From: JACKIC01 sp964543795
GTDB lineage: Bacteria > Planctomycetota > UBA1135 > UBA2386
Reading direction: 5' to 3'
DNA: 64,000 nucleotides
Assembly (NCBI GenBank): GCA_964543795.1
Contig: CAZIZN010000012.1
Span: forward strand, 1 to 64,000
Part shown: one piece after another, positions 9,558-17,469 of the stretch
How positions within the stretch are numbered: position 1 is the stretch's first letter
Layout: the number at the start of each line of letters is the position of its first letter
Notes under the pieces: generated by a model
What the model saw: the letters and a program-made list of their open reading frames with translations, nothing else
What the model was told of the DNA's origin: nothing
Database searches by the model: none
Program-made: the position numbers and the translations under genes

Positions 9558-11045
9558 ATGAAGAAGTGGATCGCCGCTGCTGTCGTCTACGTCGTGCCTG
9601 CTGCCGCAAACGCGCAGGAACCCGAGCACGAGGCCGGTTCCGCGGTGGTCGAACGAATCCGCGGCGGCGGTTGGTTCGAGGCGTCGAAGTGGCGGCGAGA
9701 CGCGCAGGGGGTCCTCGAGATGAACTACTTCGCCGATGTCGGCGGCAGCATCGACAACCAGGAGCTGCGTTTCGTGCCGCTGCTCGGCGATGATCTCGAG
9801 CGCGGACTCGGCGGCGCCGGCGCGGCCGGGTTCCTGGCCATGGTCTGCCACGGGCCCGGCGACCTGCTCGGAATGACCGACGCGGAGTTCCACTTCGGCG
9901 CGCTCGGCATCGAGGTGACGGACGTCGGGCTGCGGCAGTTCCTCGCCACGCCGCGGCCTTCGTTCGACGGCCCGCGCGGCCGCGCCGAACTGCTGGACCG
10001 GCTGCTCGCGATCGACGTGCTCGTGCGGCGCGGCTGCAAGGAGGCGTTGGGCGAGCTCGGTGAGCTTGCGGCCGAGCCGACGCTGCCCGCGGCGCTGCGC
10101 GAGCGCGCGGCGCGCGGCCTCGCGGTGCTGCGCGGCAATGCGGATCCCCTGGCGCGCCAGCGTCTGTCCGCCGAGACGCTGCTCTTGCCCGCGGCGTTCG
10201 ACGCTTGCGTGATGATCGACCATGCGCGCCTGCCGGACATGAGTTGGCTGACTCCGCTCGGCCGGCGCCTCGGCGCGCTCGTCACCGCGCAGGTCATCGA
10301 CAGGGCCGGCGCCACCGTGTCGCCGGCCATGAGCAACGGCGCGCAGAGCATGTGCGACGTCGTCAGCGAACTGCCGTTCGGCATCGCGCACCGCTTCGGC
10401 AACGCGCGCATCGACCACTCGTGCGTCGTCGTATCGGCGAAGGCCGAGGCGCGTATGCCCGTCGCGCTCACGTGGCAGGCGGCCGGTGCGTTCGCGCACG
10501 CGGGCTGGCAGGACGCGAAGGTGCCGCCTCGCCTGGTCGGCGGCAACCCACTGCTGAGCGGCTCGCTGCAGGTGACCGCAGATCGCGTGTTCGCGAGCAC
10601 CGACGGCAGCGAGGGCCTGCCGCGCCCGTCGTTGGTCGAGAAGCTCCAGCTGCTGCGCGACGACGGCCTGGCGGTGCGCGCCGTCGTGCCAGCCAACAGC
10701 AAGCTGTGGCCAGCGCTCGCGTTCCTCGAGATGCCGCCCGCCGAGGGCGGTGAGCTGCGCGTCGCGTTCGGCGACCCGGCGGTGGTCGTCGTGATGGTCG
10801 CAGCGCGCGACGCGGACGCCGCCGAGGCCTGGGTCGCGAAGGGCGAGGAACTGGTCGCGCAGGGCAAGGCGATGGTCGAGCGGGAGCCCGGGCCGACCGC
10901 TGCGATCCCGGAGCTGAAGGCCCTGGTCGATGCGGTGTTCGCAGCGCACTTCAGCACGAAGGACTCCGCGGCGTTCGCGACGATCGAGGTGAAGGGCATG
11001 ACGCCGGCGAAGCTGAGGGCGATCGCCGAAGCGCTCACCAGGTAG
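9558..11045 (+). CDS. Secreted protein of unknown function
   Basis: 495 residues starting MKKWIAAAVVYVVPAAANA, a clear signal peptide, which fixes the start well inside the longer frame. The mature protein has an alpha-helical stretch (EALGELGELAAEPTLPAALR) resembling one HEAT-like unit. A central mixed region contains MSWLTPLGRRLGALVTAQVI, and the C-terminal half looks alpha/beta (ELRVAFGDPAVVVVMVAARDAD). No catalytic motif or known domain is recognised. It is followed, on the opposite strand, by remnants of a surface-protein gene. Codon use matches the neighbours. Confidence 0.75.
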   Translation: MKKWIAAAVVYVVPAAANAQEPEHEAGSAVVERIRGGGWFEASKWRRDAQGVLEMNYFADVGGSIDNQELRFVPLLGDDLERGLGGAGAAGFLAMVCHGPGDLLGMTDAEFHFGALGIEVTDVGLRQFLATPRPSFDGPRGRAELLDRLLAIDVLVRRGCKEALGELGELAAEPTLPAALRERAARGLAVLRGNADPLARQRLSAETLLLPAAFDACVMIDHARLPDMSWLTPLGRRLGALVTAQVIDRAGATVSPAMSNGAQSMCDVVSELPFGIAHRFGNARIDHSCVVVSAKAEARMPVALTWQAAGAFAHAGWQDAKVPPRLVGGNPLLSGSLQVTADRVFASTDGSEGLPRPSLVEKLQLLRDDGLAVRAVVPANSKLWPALAFLEMPPAEGGELRVAFGDPAVVVVMVAARDADAAEAWVAKGEELVAQGKAMVEREPGPTAAIPELKALVDAVFAAHFSTKDSAAFATIEVKGMTPAKLRAIAEALTR

Positions 11046-11071
11046 CGCCGCGCGCGTCGGCGACGACGCCA

Positions 11072-11160
11072 TCATCGACGCGACAGCACCACGATGGCGG
11101 CATGGACACCGTCCCGGTGGGCCTCGGCACGGGCCCGTCGCGCCTGCAGTTGCCGCGCCC
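11072..11160 (-). pseudogene. Collapsed remnant of a surface-protein gene
   Basis: On the minus strand, 11072-11102 reads as the C-terminal tail AAIVVLSRR plus stop. The adjoining 11103-11160 matches 45914-45971 at 55 of 58 bases by my reading. At 45.3-45.9 kb the same two blocks are separated by about 540 bp encoding a carboxypeptidase-regulatory-like region. So this copy seems to have lost its middle by deletion. Confidence 0.5.
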
Positions 11161-11226
11161 AGGAGCTTCCGCATCAGCACGTCGATCGGACTGCCGCTGC
11201 GCGGACGCGGCTGCACAGACCACCGA

Positions 11227-13797
11227 TCACCGCAACCGTTCGATCGCCTGCCGGAGCTCTTCGCGGTCGAGTTGCAGCGCCACCGGCGTCGGGCTCGCGA
11301 GGACCGTCGCCGGCCTGGCGCGCACCAACGGCACACGCTGGGAGTCCGCCTGCCGCACCAGCGCCACGACGAGACGCTGCGGTTGGTCGCTCACGAGCAG
11401 CGTCGCACCGCCGCCGACGAGCGGCTCCGGCTCCAGGTCCGGTGCGCCGAGGTCGATGCTGCGTTCCTCGTCGTCCTCGCGGTCGTCGACCAGGCGGTAG
11501 CGTCGCGAGTCCGAGCTCTTCGCGAGGGCGACGATCAGTTCGAAACCATCCGGCAGTTCGATCGGTTCGGCCAGCGCGATCTCGAGTGCGGGCCAGGGAC
11601 TGACGGGGACGGTGACCGTTCCGCGCGCGCCGGCGACGCGCTCGGGGCGGAACCCCCGCATCGCGACGAGCAGGTCGACCGCACGTGCCGGCGCCAGCAG
11701 CCGCACCGCTCCGCCCCACGTCTGCCACGCCGGCGCGCGGCCCGCATCGGCGATGGGCTGCGCGAACACGACACCGTCATGCGTGCCGGTCTCGAGGTCG
11801 GTGCCTAGCGCTCTCGTGCGTACGGTCAGCACCTCGATCTCGCTGCGCAGGTCGATGACCAACCGCTGGTCGGCCGGCAGCCCCTGCGGCACCGAGAGGT
11901 CGGCGATGGTCCGCAGCACGTCCGGGAAGCCGAACAAGCCCACCTCCATCGTGTAGATCCCCGCGGGCAACCCCTTCCATTCGATCGAGGACCGCCCCGA
12001 CTTCTGCGGACCGATCCACGGACGCAGGCGCGAGGGGTCGAGCTTGCCCTCGACGGCCTGTGGCGACAGCGTCACGCGGAGTCCTTCCGGCAGGTCCGGC
12101 GGGGCGAGCAGCGTGGCGACCAGCGGCGCGCCGGGCTCGACAGGCACGAGCAGATCCGCGGTTCCGGGCACGAACTCGATCGGCGGCTGCGGCAACACCG
12201 CCTCGTCGTCGACCCGCAGGCGGCAGCGGGCAAGGCCGGGCGGTGCGTGCACGGCGAACTCGCCGAGGCGTGGGAAGCAGACGTCGACGCCTTGGAGGAT
12301 CTCCCAACCATCGCCGTCCGCGCTGGCGCCAGGCGCCACGCGCTGCTCGATCGCAACCCAGTAGTTCGCCTCGCACGGCTTGCCCGCGACGACGAAGCGA
12401 CCCTGGACGAGCCGTGGATGGGGCTGGACGACCACGTCGCCGAGGTGGTTCACGCCGGGGCGCAGCGGCGGCAACTGCCGTTCGGCCCGCCACGGAGCGG
12501 ACCCTGTCTGCGGGATCTCGACGGCCAGTTCGCCCAGGATCCGGCCGGCGAGTGGCGCCAAGCCCACGGTGATGTAGCTGCCGTCGGCGTCCGTGGTGCC
12601 CGTGCGGCGACGGCTGCCCGGCATGTCGAAGCGAAACGCCGTGGCCGCCAGCGGCTGTCGGCGCTCGTCGACGAGGCGGAAGCGCACCATGGGCTGCTCC
12701 CGGTCGAGCCCGAGCATCAGGCGGCGCTCCTCGCTGACCCGCTGCGGCCCCATCGCGCGTTGCCGGAGCGTGACGCTGCCGATCGAGGCGGTGGCTTCGA
12801 CCTCGGTGCCGACCGTCACGAACGGGAACAGCGCGGTGCCGTCCTGGCGGTCCGGCAGGCCCTGCACGGATGGGGCAGGGAACCGTGACGTGCCGACCCG
12901 CTGCAGGGTCAGCGTGGCCGAGAGCACCGGGCCGCCGGCTTCGATGCCGACGCGCATGCGGCCGCACGGCGGCAGCTGCAGGTCGATGGGTTCGTTCGGC
13001 GGCGCGAGCGGGTCGAAGGTCGCCTCCGGGGCACCGTTGCCGACGATCCTCGCCCGCACGATCCAGCGTTCGTCGGCCGGCCGCTCGGATCCTCGGTCGG
13101 ACCGACTGTCGAGTTCCTGCAGGTGCTCGAAGACCGCAAGGCCATCGCCGTCCGTGCGCGCCGAGCAGTTGGGGACATAGCGCGAGTGCTCGCTCTCGCA
13201 GGAGATCTCGAGGTCGAGGTCGGCCGCCGGTCGGCCTGCCGCGTCGCGAACGCGCACGCGCAGCGCGCGAACTTCGTCGAGCTGCAGTCGGAATCCCTCG
13301 GGCGGCACGGCGGATCGGTAGCAGTCGAGGAAGCCGAAGAGGCTGCCCTTGCGCGCGACGACGCCCGTCGGGTCGCCGAGAGGGATGGCAACCACACCTT
13401 GCTCATCGGTGCGTCCGCGCCGGCGCAGCGGCCCGCCTCCGCCCGCGCGATCGCGCCCTGCGTCGGCACTCTGCGCACGCAGTGCGTGGCTGCCCCCGTG
13501 AACCCACTCGACGTCGGCGTCGGCGACGGGCTCTCCGGTAGAGGCGAGCACGACGACCACGTCGATGCGCGGGGCGTCCTCGTCGATCGCCGACACCACC
13601 GGATCGGATTCGTCCTGCGATGCGGCGATCAAGCGACGTTCGGGCTGGCCCGGCGCGGCGGTCGACGTCGAGGAAGGGGCCTGCCGCGCGACCTGCGGCG
13701 CGTCGCCGACCGGTGGGGGCACCATCGGGTCGATCCTGCAGTAGGCGATGACGGCCGCGAGACCGAGGAGCAGCAGCAGGCCGGCGACGAGGCGCAT
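11227..13797 (-). CDS. Large exported carboxypeptidase-regulatory-like protein
   Basis: 856 residues from MRLVAGLLLLLGLAAVIAYC, a signal anchor or lipoprotein-like signal with the Cys at residue 20. A Pro/Ala/Ser-rich linker follows, then a succession of beta-sandwich units of the CarboxypepD_reg kind, seen as repeated phrases such as VVVLASTGEPVADADVEW, VRVRDAAGRPAADLDLEI and TDADGSYITVGLAPLAG. These domains usually serve as extracellular scaffolds, not enzymes. Similar proteins occur at 60.2 kb and in the extracytoplasmic half of the sigma fusion at 40.1 kb. The upstream extension of the frame to 14586 lacks such structure and overlaps a pseudogene. Confidence 0.8.
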   Translation of the reverse strand: MRLVAGLLLLLGLAAVIAYCRIDPMVPPPVGDAPQVARQAPSSTSTAAPGQPERRLIAASQDESDPVVSAIDEDAPRIDVVVVLASTGEPVADADVEWVHGGSHALRAQSADAGRDRAGGGGPLRRRGRTDEQGVVAIPLGDPTGVVARKGSLFGFLDCYRSAVPPEGFRLQLDEVRALRVRVRDAAGRPAADLDLEISCESEHSRYVPNCSARTDGDGLAVFEHLQELDSRSDRGSERPADERWIVRARIVGNGAPEATFDPLAPPNEPIDLQLPPCGRMRVGIEAGGPVLSATLTLQRVGTSRFPAPSVQGLPDRQDGTALFPFVTVGTEVEATASIGSVTLRQRAMGPQRVSEERRLMLGLDREQPMVRFRLVDERRQPLAATAFRFDMPGSRRRTGTTDADGSYITVGLAPLAGRILGELAVEIPQTGSAPWRAERQLPPLRPGVNHLGDVVVQPHPRLVQGRFVVAGKPCEANYWVAIEQRVAPGASADGDGWEILQGVDVCFPRLGEFAVHAPPGLARCRLRVDDEAVLPQPPIEFVPGTADLLVPVEPGAPLVATLLAPPDLPEGLRVTLSPQAVEGKLDPSRLRPWIGPQKSGRSSIEWKGLPAGIYTMEVGLFGFPDVLRTIADLSVPQGLPADQRLVIDLRSEIEVLTVRTRALGTDLETGTHDGVVFAQPIADAGRAPAWQTWGGAVRLLAPARAVDLLVAMRGFRPERVAGARGTVTVPVSPWPALEIALAEPIELPDGFELIVALAKSSDSRRYRLVDDREDDEERSIDLGAPDLEPEPLVGGGATLLVSDQPQRLVVALVRQADSQRVPLVRARPATVLASPTPVALQLDREELRQAIERLR

Positions 13798-14004
13798 GGT
13801 CACGGGAGCGCTCGGCCTGGCGAGGCAAGGTGCGTTCCGGGCCAGCCCGAACCGTTGCGGACAGCGAAGGGGGCTTCTGCAGAGAGCGGGGCCTCGGCGC
13901 AGTCCATGTCGAAGGTGTAGCACGATTCCGCCCGGGAAGGCGCAGTTCCATCGAGGCCCTGGCTTGAAGGCTCTTCGCGGACTGGATCGGCTTGGTCGGG
14001 GGCG

Positions 14005-14269
14005 CTGTCGGCGCCTGGCGGCGCCGCGATCGAGTTCGCGATCACCAATGCGCCGCCAACGGCGTCGGCGTCCACGTCGGCGGTCTCGGGCGCGCGTCGA
14101 TCCCGCTGGGCCAGGCTGCGAGCCGTTGACCTCGCCGCTCGGCACGTAGCTGGGGCTGCTCGACCACAACGGGCGCCACGTGCTGCACACCAACGTGCCG
14201 CCGGGCATCACCGCAATGTGGAACCTGGCCGCCGTGCTCGACGACGGCAACCCGGACGGCTTCAGTTGA
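14005..14269 (+). pseudogene. Decayed C-terminal fragment of a secreted surface protein
   Basis: Translating with two or three frame changes gives GGAAIEFAITNA, then ANGVGVHVGGLGRASIPLG, then an internal stop, then HVLHTNVPPGITAMWNL and a stop at 14267-14269. The order and flavour match the C-terminal domain of planctomycete secreted proteins. Frameshifts and stops show it is dead. No start is present. Confidence 0.45.
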
Positions 14270-14324
14270 GCAACGGCGTCGAGCCGTCCGTGAACCGAGA
14301 CCCGCGGCGCCGTCGTCCGACTGC

Positions 14325-14831
14325 ATGACCACACCTTGCCTGCCCACGGCTGCGAGCGAGGCCGCAGTGCCTTCTCGCCGTCGCCACGCCATCGGCTTCG
14401 CGCTGCTCGTCGGCGCGCTGGGCGCCGCAGCAGCCTGGGCGATCCCGCCGGCGCGCACCGAGATGCTGAACCGGCCGGCGAACGCGCTGGCGATCGCGCT
14501 GGGTCTCGCGCTGCTGACGGCACCGTTCCTGTTGCTCCCGTTTCGACTGCAGCCACGCCTGCGCTCGACGCGGATCGCCTGGGCACTGGCCGGGTTCATG
14601 GCGATCGACAACCTCATGCTGCTCCTGCTGACGAGCGGGGCGGCCACGCGCGGCCATCCCCCGCTCGAGGTCCTGATCATGCTGGGCGTCGGCGTCGCCA
14701 AGCTCGCCGCGCTGCCGGCTGCCCTCGCGCTGCTCGCCGTCGGCAGCTGGCGCGGCGAACGTGGGGTCCTGCTCGCCGCGGGTGCGTGCTGCCTCGGGGC
14801 CGAGGTGGTCGGTTCGCTGCTGATCCTCTGA
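14325..14831 (+). CDS. Small integral membrane protein, four helices
   Basis: 168 residues with four strongly hydrophobic segments: around 22-41 (AIGFALLVGALGAAAAWAI), 53-72 (ALAIALGLALLTAPFLLLPF), 84-103 (AWALAGFMAIDNLMLLLLTS) and a C-terminal pair from about 113 (VLIMLGVGVAKLAALPAALA) to the end. Short Arg-rich loops separate them. No family motif is recognised. The composition is too hydrophobic and regular to be a shadow frame, and the opposite strand there contains only the Arg-rich extension of a neighbouring gene. Function unknown. Confidence 0.7.
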   Translation: MTTPCLPTAASEAAVPSRRRHAIGFALLVGALGAAAAWAIPPARTEMLNRPANALAIALGLALLTAPFLLLPFRLQPRLRSTRIAWALAGFMAIDNLMLLLLTSGAATRGHPPLEVLIMLGVGVAKLAALPAALALLAVGSWRGERGVLLAAGACCLGAEVVGSLLIL

Positions 14832-14863
14832 CCGTCGATCGCAGCGACTCCTGGCCCAGCCGG

Positions 14864-16273
14864 TCAGCGCACCTCGACCTCGGCGCGCACGCTGGCGCGC
14901 AGCGCGGCCAGTTCGGCGGCCGTCGGCAGACCGACCTCCGGCAGGTAGCGGCGAAGCACGATGCGGCGCAGCGTCGGGTGCTCGCGCAGGCCGGCGAGTT
15001 GCTGCGGCGACGGAATCGCCGGGACCGACACGAACAGCACCTCGAGCTTGCGACAGGCGAGACTGCGCAGGAACAGCGCGGTCGGGTCCTCGCCGCGCGC
15101 GACGCAGACCTGCAGCCGCCGCAGCAGCGGCAACCCGGCGAGCACCGACCACAGCGCCTCGCTCGGCGCCGCGTTCGGATAGTCGAAGCATGCGAGCGGC
15201 AGCTTCGGCAGCATCATGCAGACCGCCGCTTCGTGCCCTTCGGCGAGGCGATGGTGGAAGCCGAGACTGCGCAGCGAGCCCAGCCCGGTCAGACGCGCGA
15301 GGCCGTCCGGCGTCGCGGAGTCGAGTGCCGGCAACGTGAGGTGCTGCAGGGTGCGCGGCAGCGCCGCGAGCCCCGCGTCGTCGATCGCGAAGTTCGTGAT
15401 CTGCAGTGCGACGAGGCGCGCGAGCGAACGCAGGTGGCGCAGGGCATCGGCCTCCATGGGTTCGAAGTCGCCATCGACGATCAAGGCCCGCAGCGTGCCG
15501 ATGCGCGCGACGGCAGCGAACTGCGCCGCGAGGTCCGCCGGTTTGCCCGGGGCGACACCGAGCACCAGCGTGTCGAGTTCCGGGAGCCCGGCGAGCTGCG
15601 CCAGCGCCTCTGCATCCACTTCGTCGTAGGCGATGTTCAGGTGCCGCAGCCGCGTCAGCTCTGCGAGTGCCGCCGCGGTGGCCGCGTCGATGCGTACGCT
15701 GCCGTGGCTGATCGTCAGGCCACGCAGTTGCGGCAGCGTGCGCAGTTCGCGCAACCGGGTCCCGTCGACGGGGACAGCGAGAAACCCGACGGAGGACAGC
15801 GCGCCATGCGACGTCAGCAGGGCCCAAGGGATCGGACACGGAGCAGGCGCGCCGCCGACCAGCAGCATCTGGCGCAGGCCGGCGCGGCGCAGGACCGCTT
15901 CGATCGTGGCCTCCTTCATGGCCGGAACCGACACCGTGATGCGGTCCTCTGCCGCCGGCAGGGCGGCGACCTCCTCGGGCGACGTCACGACGACCAGCGG
16001 CACCCGGAACCGCGCCTCGTGCTCCCACCACGGGTCGGCCGGATCGAACGCACCCTGCGCCGCGGCCCGATCGTCGTGGGCGCGCAACCAGGCGACGCCA
16101 CCCGCGACGACGACGCCGAGGCACACCAGCGCTGCTGCCAGCCACGCACCGCGCCGCGGCAGCGGCGCCGTCTCGACGGCCTCGATCGCCGCGGTGTCGA
16201 CGCCGAGCACCTCGGCGATCTCCGCGGTCAGCAGTCGTTCCTCGGCCCGGCGACGTTGTCGTTCCTGGTTCAT
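14864..16273 (-). CDS. Single-pass membrane leucine-rich-repeat protein, candidate anti-sigma
   Basis: 469 residues. The start overlaps the stop of the upstream ECF sigma gene by ATGA, so the two are translationally coupled. The N-terminal 40 or so residues are charged and cytoplasmic (NQERQRRRAEERLLTAEIAE). A transmembrane helix (GAWLAAALVCLGVVVAGGVAWL) follows, and the remainder is extracytoplasmic. That part contains LRR-like units with the pattern LxxLxxLxxLxI (LRELRTLPQLRGLTISHGSV, ELTRLRHLNIAYDEVDAEAL, LRSLARLVALQITNF). The topology and coupling fit a membrane-bound regulator of the sigma factor, but no canonical zinc anti-sigma motif (HxxxCxxC) is present. The anti-sigma role is inference. 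Confidence 0.8.
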   Translation of the reverse strand: MNQERQRRRAEERLLTAEIAEVLGVDTAAIEAVETAPLPRRGAWLAAALVCLGVVVAGGVAWLRAHDDRAAAQGAFDPADPWWEHEARFRVPLVVVTSPEEVAALPAAEDRITVSVPAMKEATIEAVLRRAGLRQMLLVGGAPAPCPIPWALLTSHGALSSVGFLAVPVDGTRLRELRTLPQLRGLTISHGSVRIDAATAAALAELTRLRHLNIAYDEVDAEALAQLAGLPELDTLVLGVAPGKPADLAAQFAAVARIGTLRALIVDGDFEPMEADALRHLRSLARLVALQITNFAIDDAGLAALPRTLQHLTLPALDSATPDGLARLTGLGSLRSLGFHHRLAEGHEAAVCMMLPKLPLACFDYPNAAPSEALWSVLAGLPLLRRLQVCVARGEDPTALFLRSLACRKLEVLFVSVPAIPSPQQLAGLREHPTLRRIVLRRYLPEVGLPTAAELAALRASVRAEVEVR

Positions 16274-16803
16274 GGTCCACCTCGCAGTCGTCGTTCCACG
16301 CACGCGCGCAGCGCCGCGCGCAGCCGTCGCAGCGCCGTCTTGATGCCGTCGCCCACCATGCCGAACTCGGCACCGAGTTCGCGCCGGCCAGCCCCGTCTG
16401 CGTAACAGCGGCGCAGCAGGAGCCGGCTCCGATCCGGCAAGCCGCCGATGCACGTGCGCAGCGCATCGACACGCGCGTCGCCATCGCCCTTGCCGCACTG
16501 CTCGCGCCAGACCTCGTCGCCGAGTTCCACCTCGCGCCGCGCCGCGGCCGAGCGCCGGTCGCGCAGCAGCAGGTTCTTGGCGACACCGCGCAGGAACGCG
16601 CCCGCCGCCGCCGGCCCGCGGTCGTCGAGGTCCTTGCCGAGCGCAACGACGAACACCTCCTGTACCAGGTCGTCGATGCGGTCGCTGCGCGCACCGAGCA
16701 CGTAGAGGTAGCGGCGCAGCATCGCTGCGTGTGGCGGCAGCGCCAGTGCCACGGGGCGCGGGGCAGACGCCGGCGCGACTTCGTCCTGGCTCGGACCGAT
16801 CAC
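16270..16803 (-). CDS. ECF-type RNA polymerase sigma factor
   Basis: 177 residues from a GTG start at 16803. Region 2 reads ARSDRIDDLVQEVFVVAL and AFLRGVAKNLLLRDRR. Region 4 reads CIGGLPDRSRLLLRRCYADG followed by RRELGAEFGMVGDGIKTALR. The start is uncertain: an internal ATG (MLRRYLYV) would delete part of region 2, so the GTG is preferred. It is the first gene of a two-gene unit with the LRR membrane protein, sharing four bases with it. The 231-residue frame just upstream is not convincing as a gene. Confidence 0.85.
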   Translation of the reverse strand: MIGPSQDEVAPASAPRPVALALPPHAAMLRRYLYVLGARSDRIDDLVQEVFVVALGKDLDDRGPAAAGAFLRGVAKNLLLRDRRSAAARREVELGDEVWREQCGKGDGDARVDALRTCIGGLPDRSRLLLRRCYADGAGRRELGAEFGMVGDGIKTALRRLRAALRACVERRLRGGP

Positions 16804-17033
16804 GCCGACAGCATCGCCAGCAGCTCGCCTGGAGGGTTCAGGATTCCGGCACGAGCGGTCGGCCCCGCACCGCGGACGGCCTCTCCATCCGATCCGGTTC
16901 GCGCCGCCTGCTTGCCCTGGCCCCCCTCGAGTCGCACCACCGTCTCGCGGCGCAGCCTCGCGGTTACAGCGATCTCCCGAAAACCCGCCGCCCAGGCGGT
17001 GCCAATGTTTCCAACAGTTCTCATGATCTCCGC

Positions 17034-17255
17034 ATGCCCGATCGCCTGGTCGAACTCGAGAGCAAGGTCGCGATGCTCGAACACACCGTCGATGCGCTGA
17101 GCGGCGAGCTCGCCGCGCACCGGTGCACCCTGGACCAGGTGCGCGAGCAGGTCGCTGCCCTGTTGCTGCACTGGAAGAAGAACCGCGGCGGCGACGGCAG
17201 CGAACCGATCGAGCCGCACGACACACCGCCCCCGCATTGGGGCGGGGCGACCTGA
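17034..17255 (+). CDS. slyX: SlyX family coiled-coil protein
   Basis: 73 residues. MPDRLVELESKVAMLEHTVD begins a heptad-patterned coiled coil that continues through LAAHRCTLDQVREQVAALLLHW, followed by a short acidic tail ending DTPPPHWGGAT. The TPPPH(Y/W) tail and the length are the signature of SlyX, a small protein of unknown biochemical role widespread in Proteobacteria and present in other phyla. The ATG at 17034 puts the coiled coil at the very N-terminus, as in the family. It is not obviously in an operon; the opposite-strand frame here is its shadow. Confidence 0.8.
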   Translation: MPDRLVELESKVAMLEHTVDALSGELAAHRCTLDQVREQVAALLLHWKKNRGGDGSEPIEPHDTPPPHWGGAT

Positions 17256-17469
17256 CCGCCGGAGCACCCTCACTTCGCCAACTGCACGAGCTCCGCAGTC
17301 GCGGCCGCGCCGGCTTCCGATCGGCTTCGGCCTCGGGCCGTCGCCGGGCGGCAGGCACGTCGTGAGCCTGCTGCTGCACCTGCGGAATACGCCGCTCGCC
17401 GGGATGTCGAGCGGGACCAGGCATGCGGCGGATCCTCTCCGGTCGGCGGCGCGATGACCACGTGCCTGC

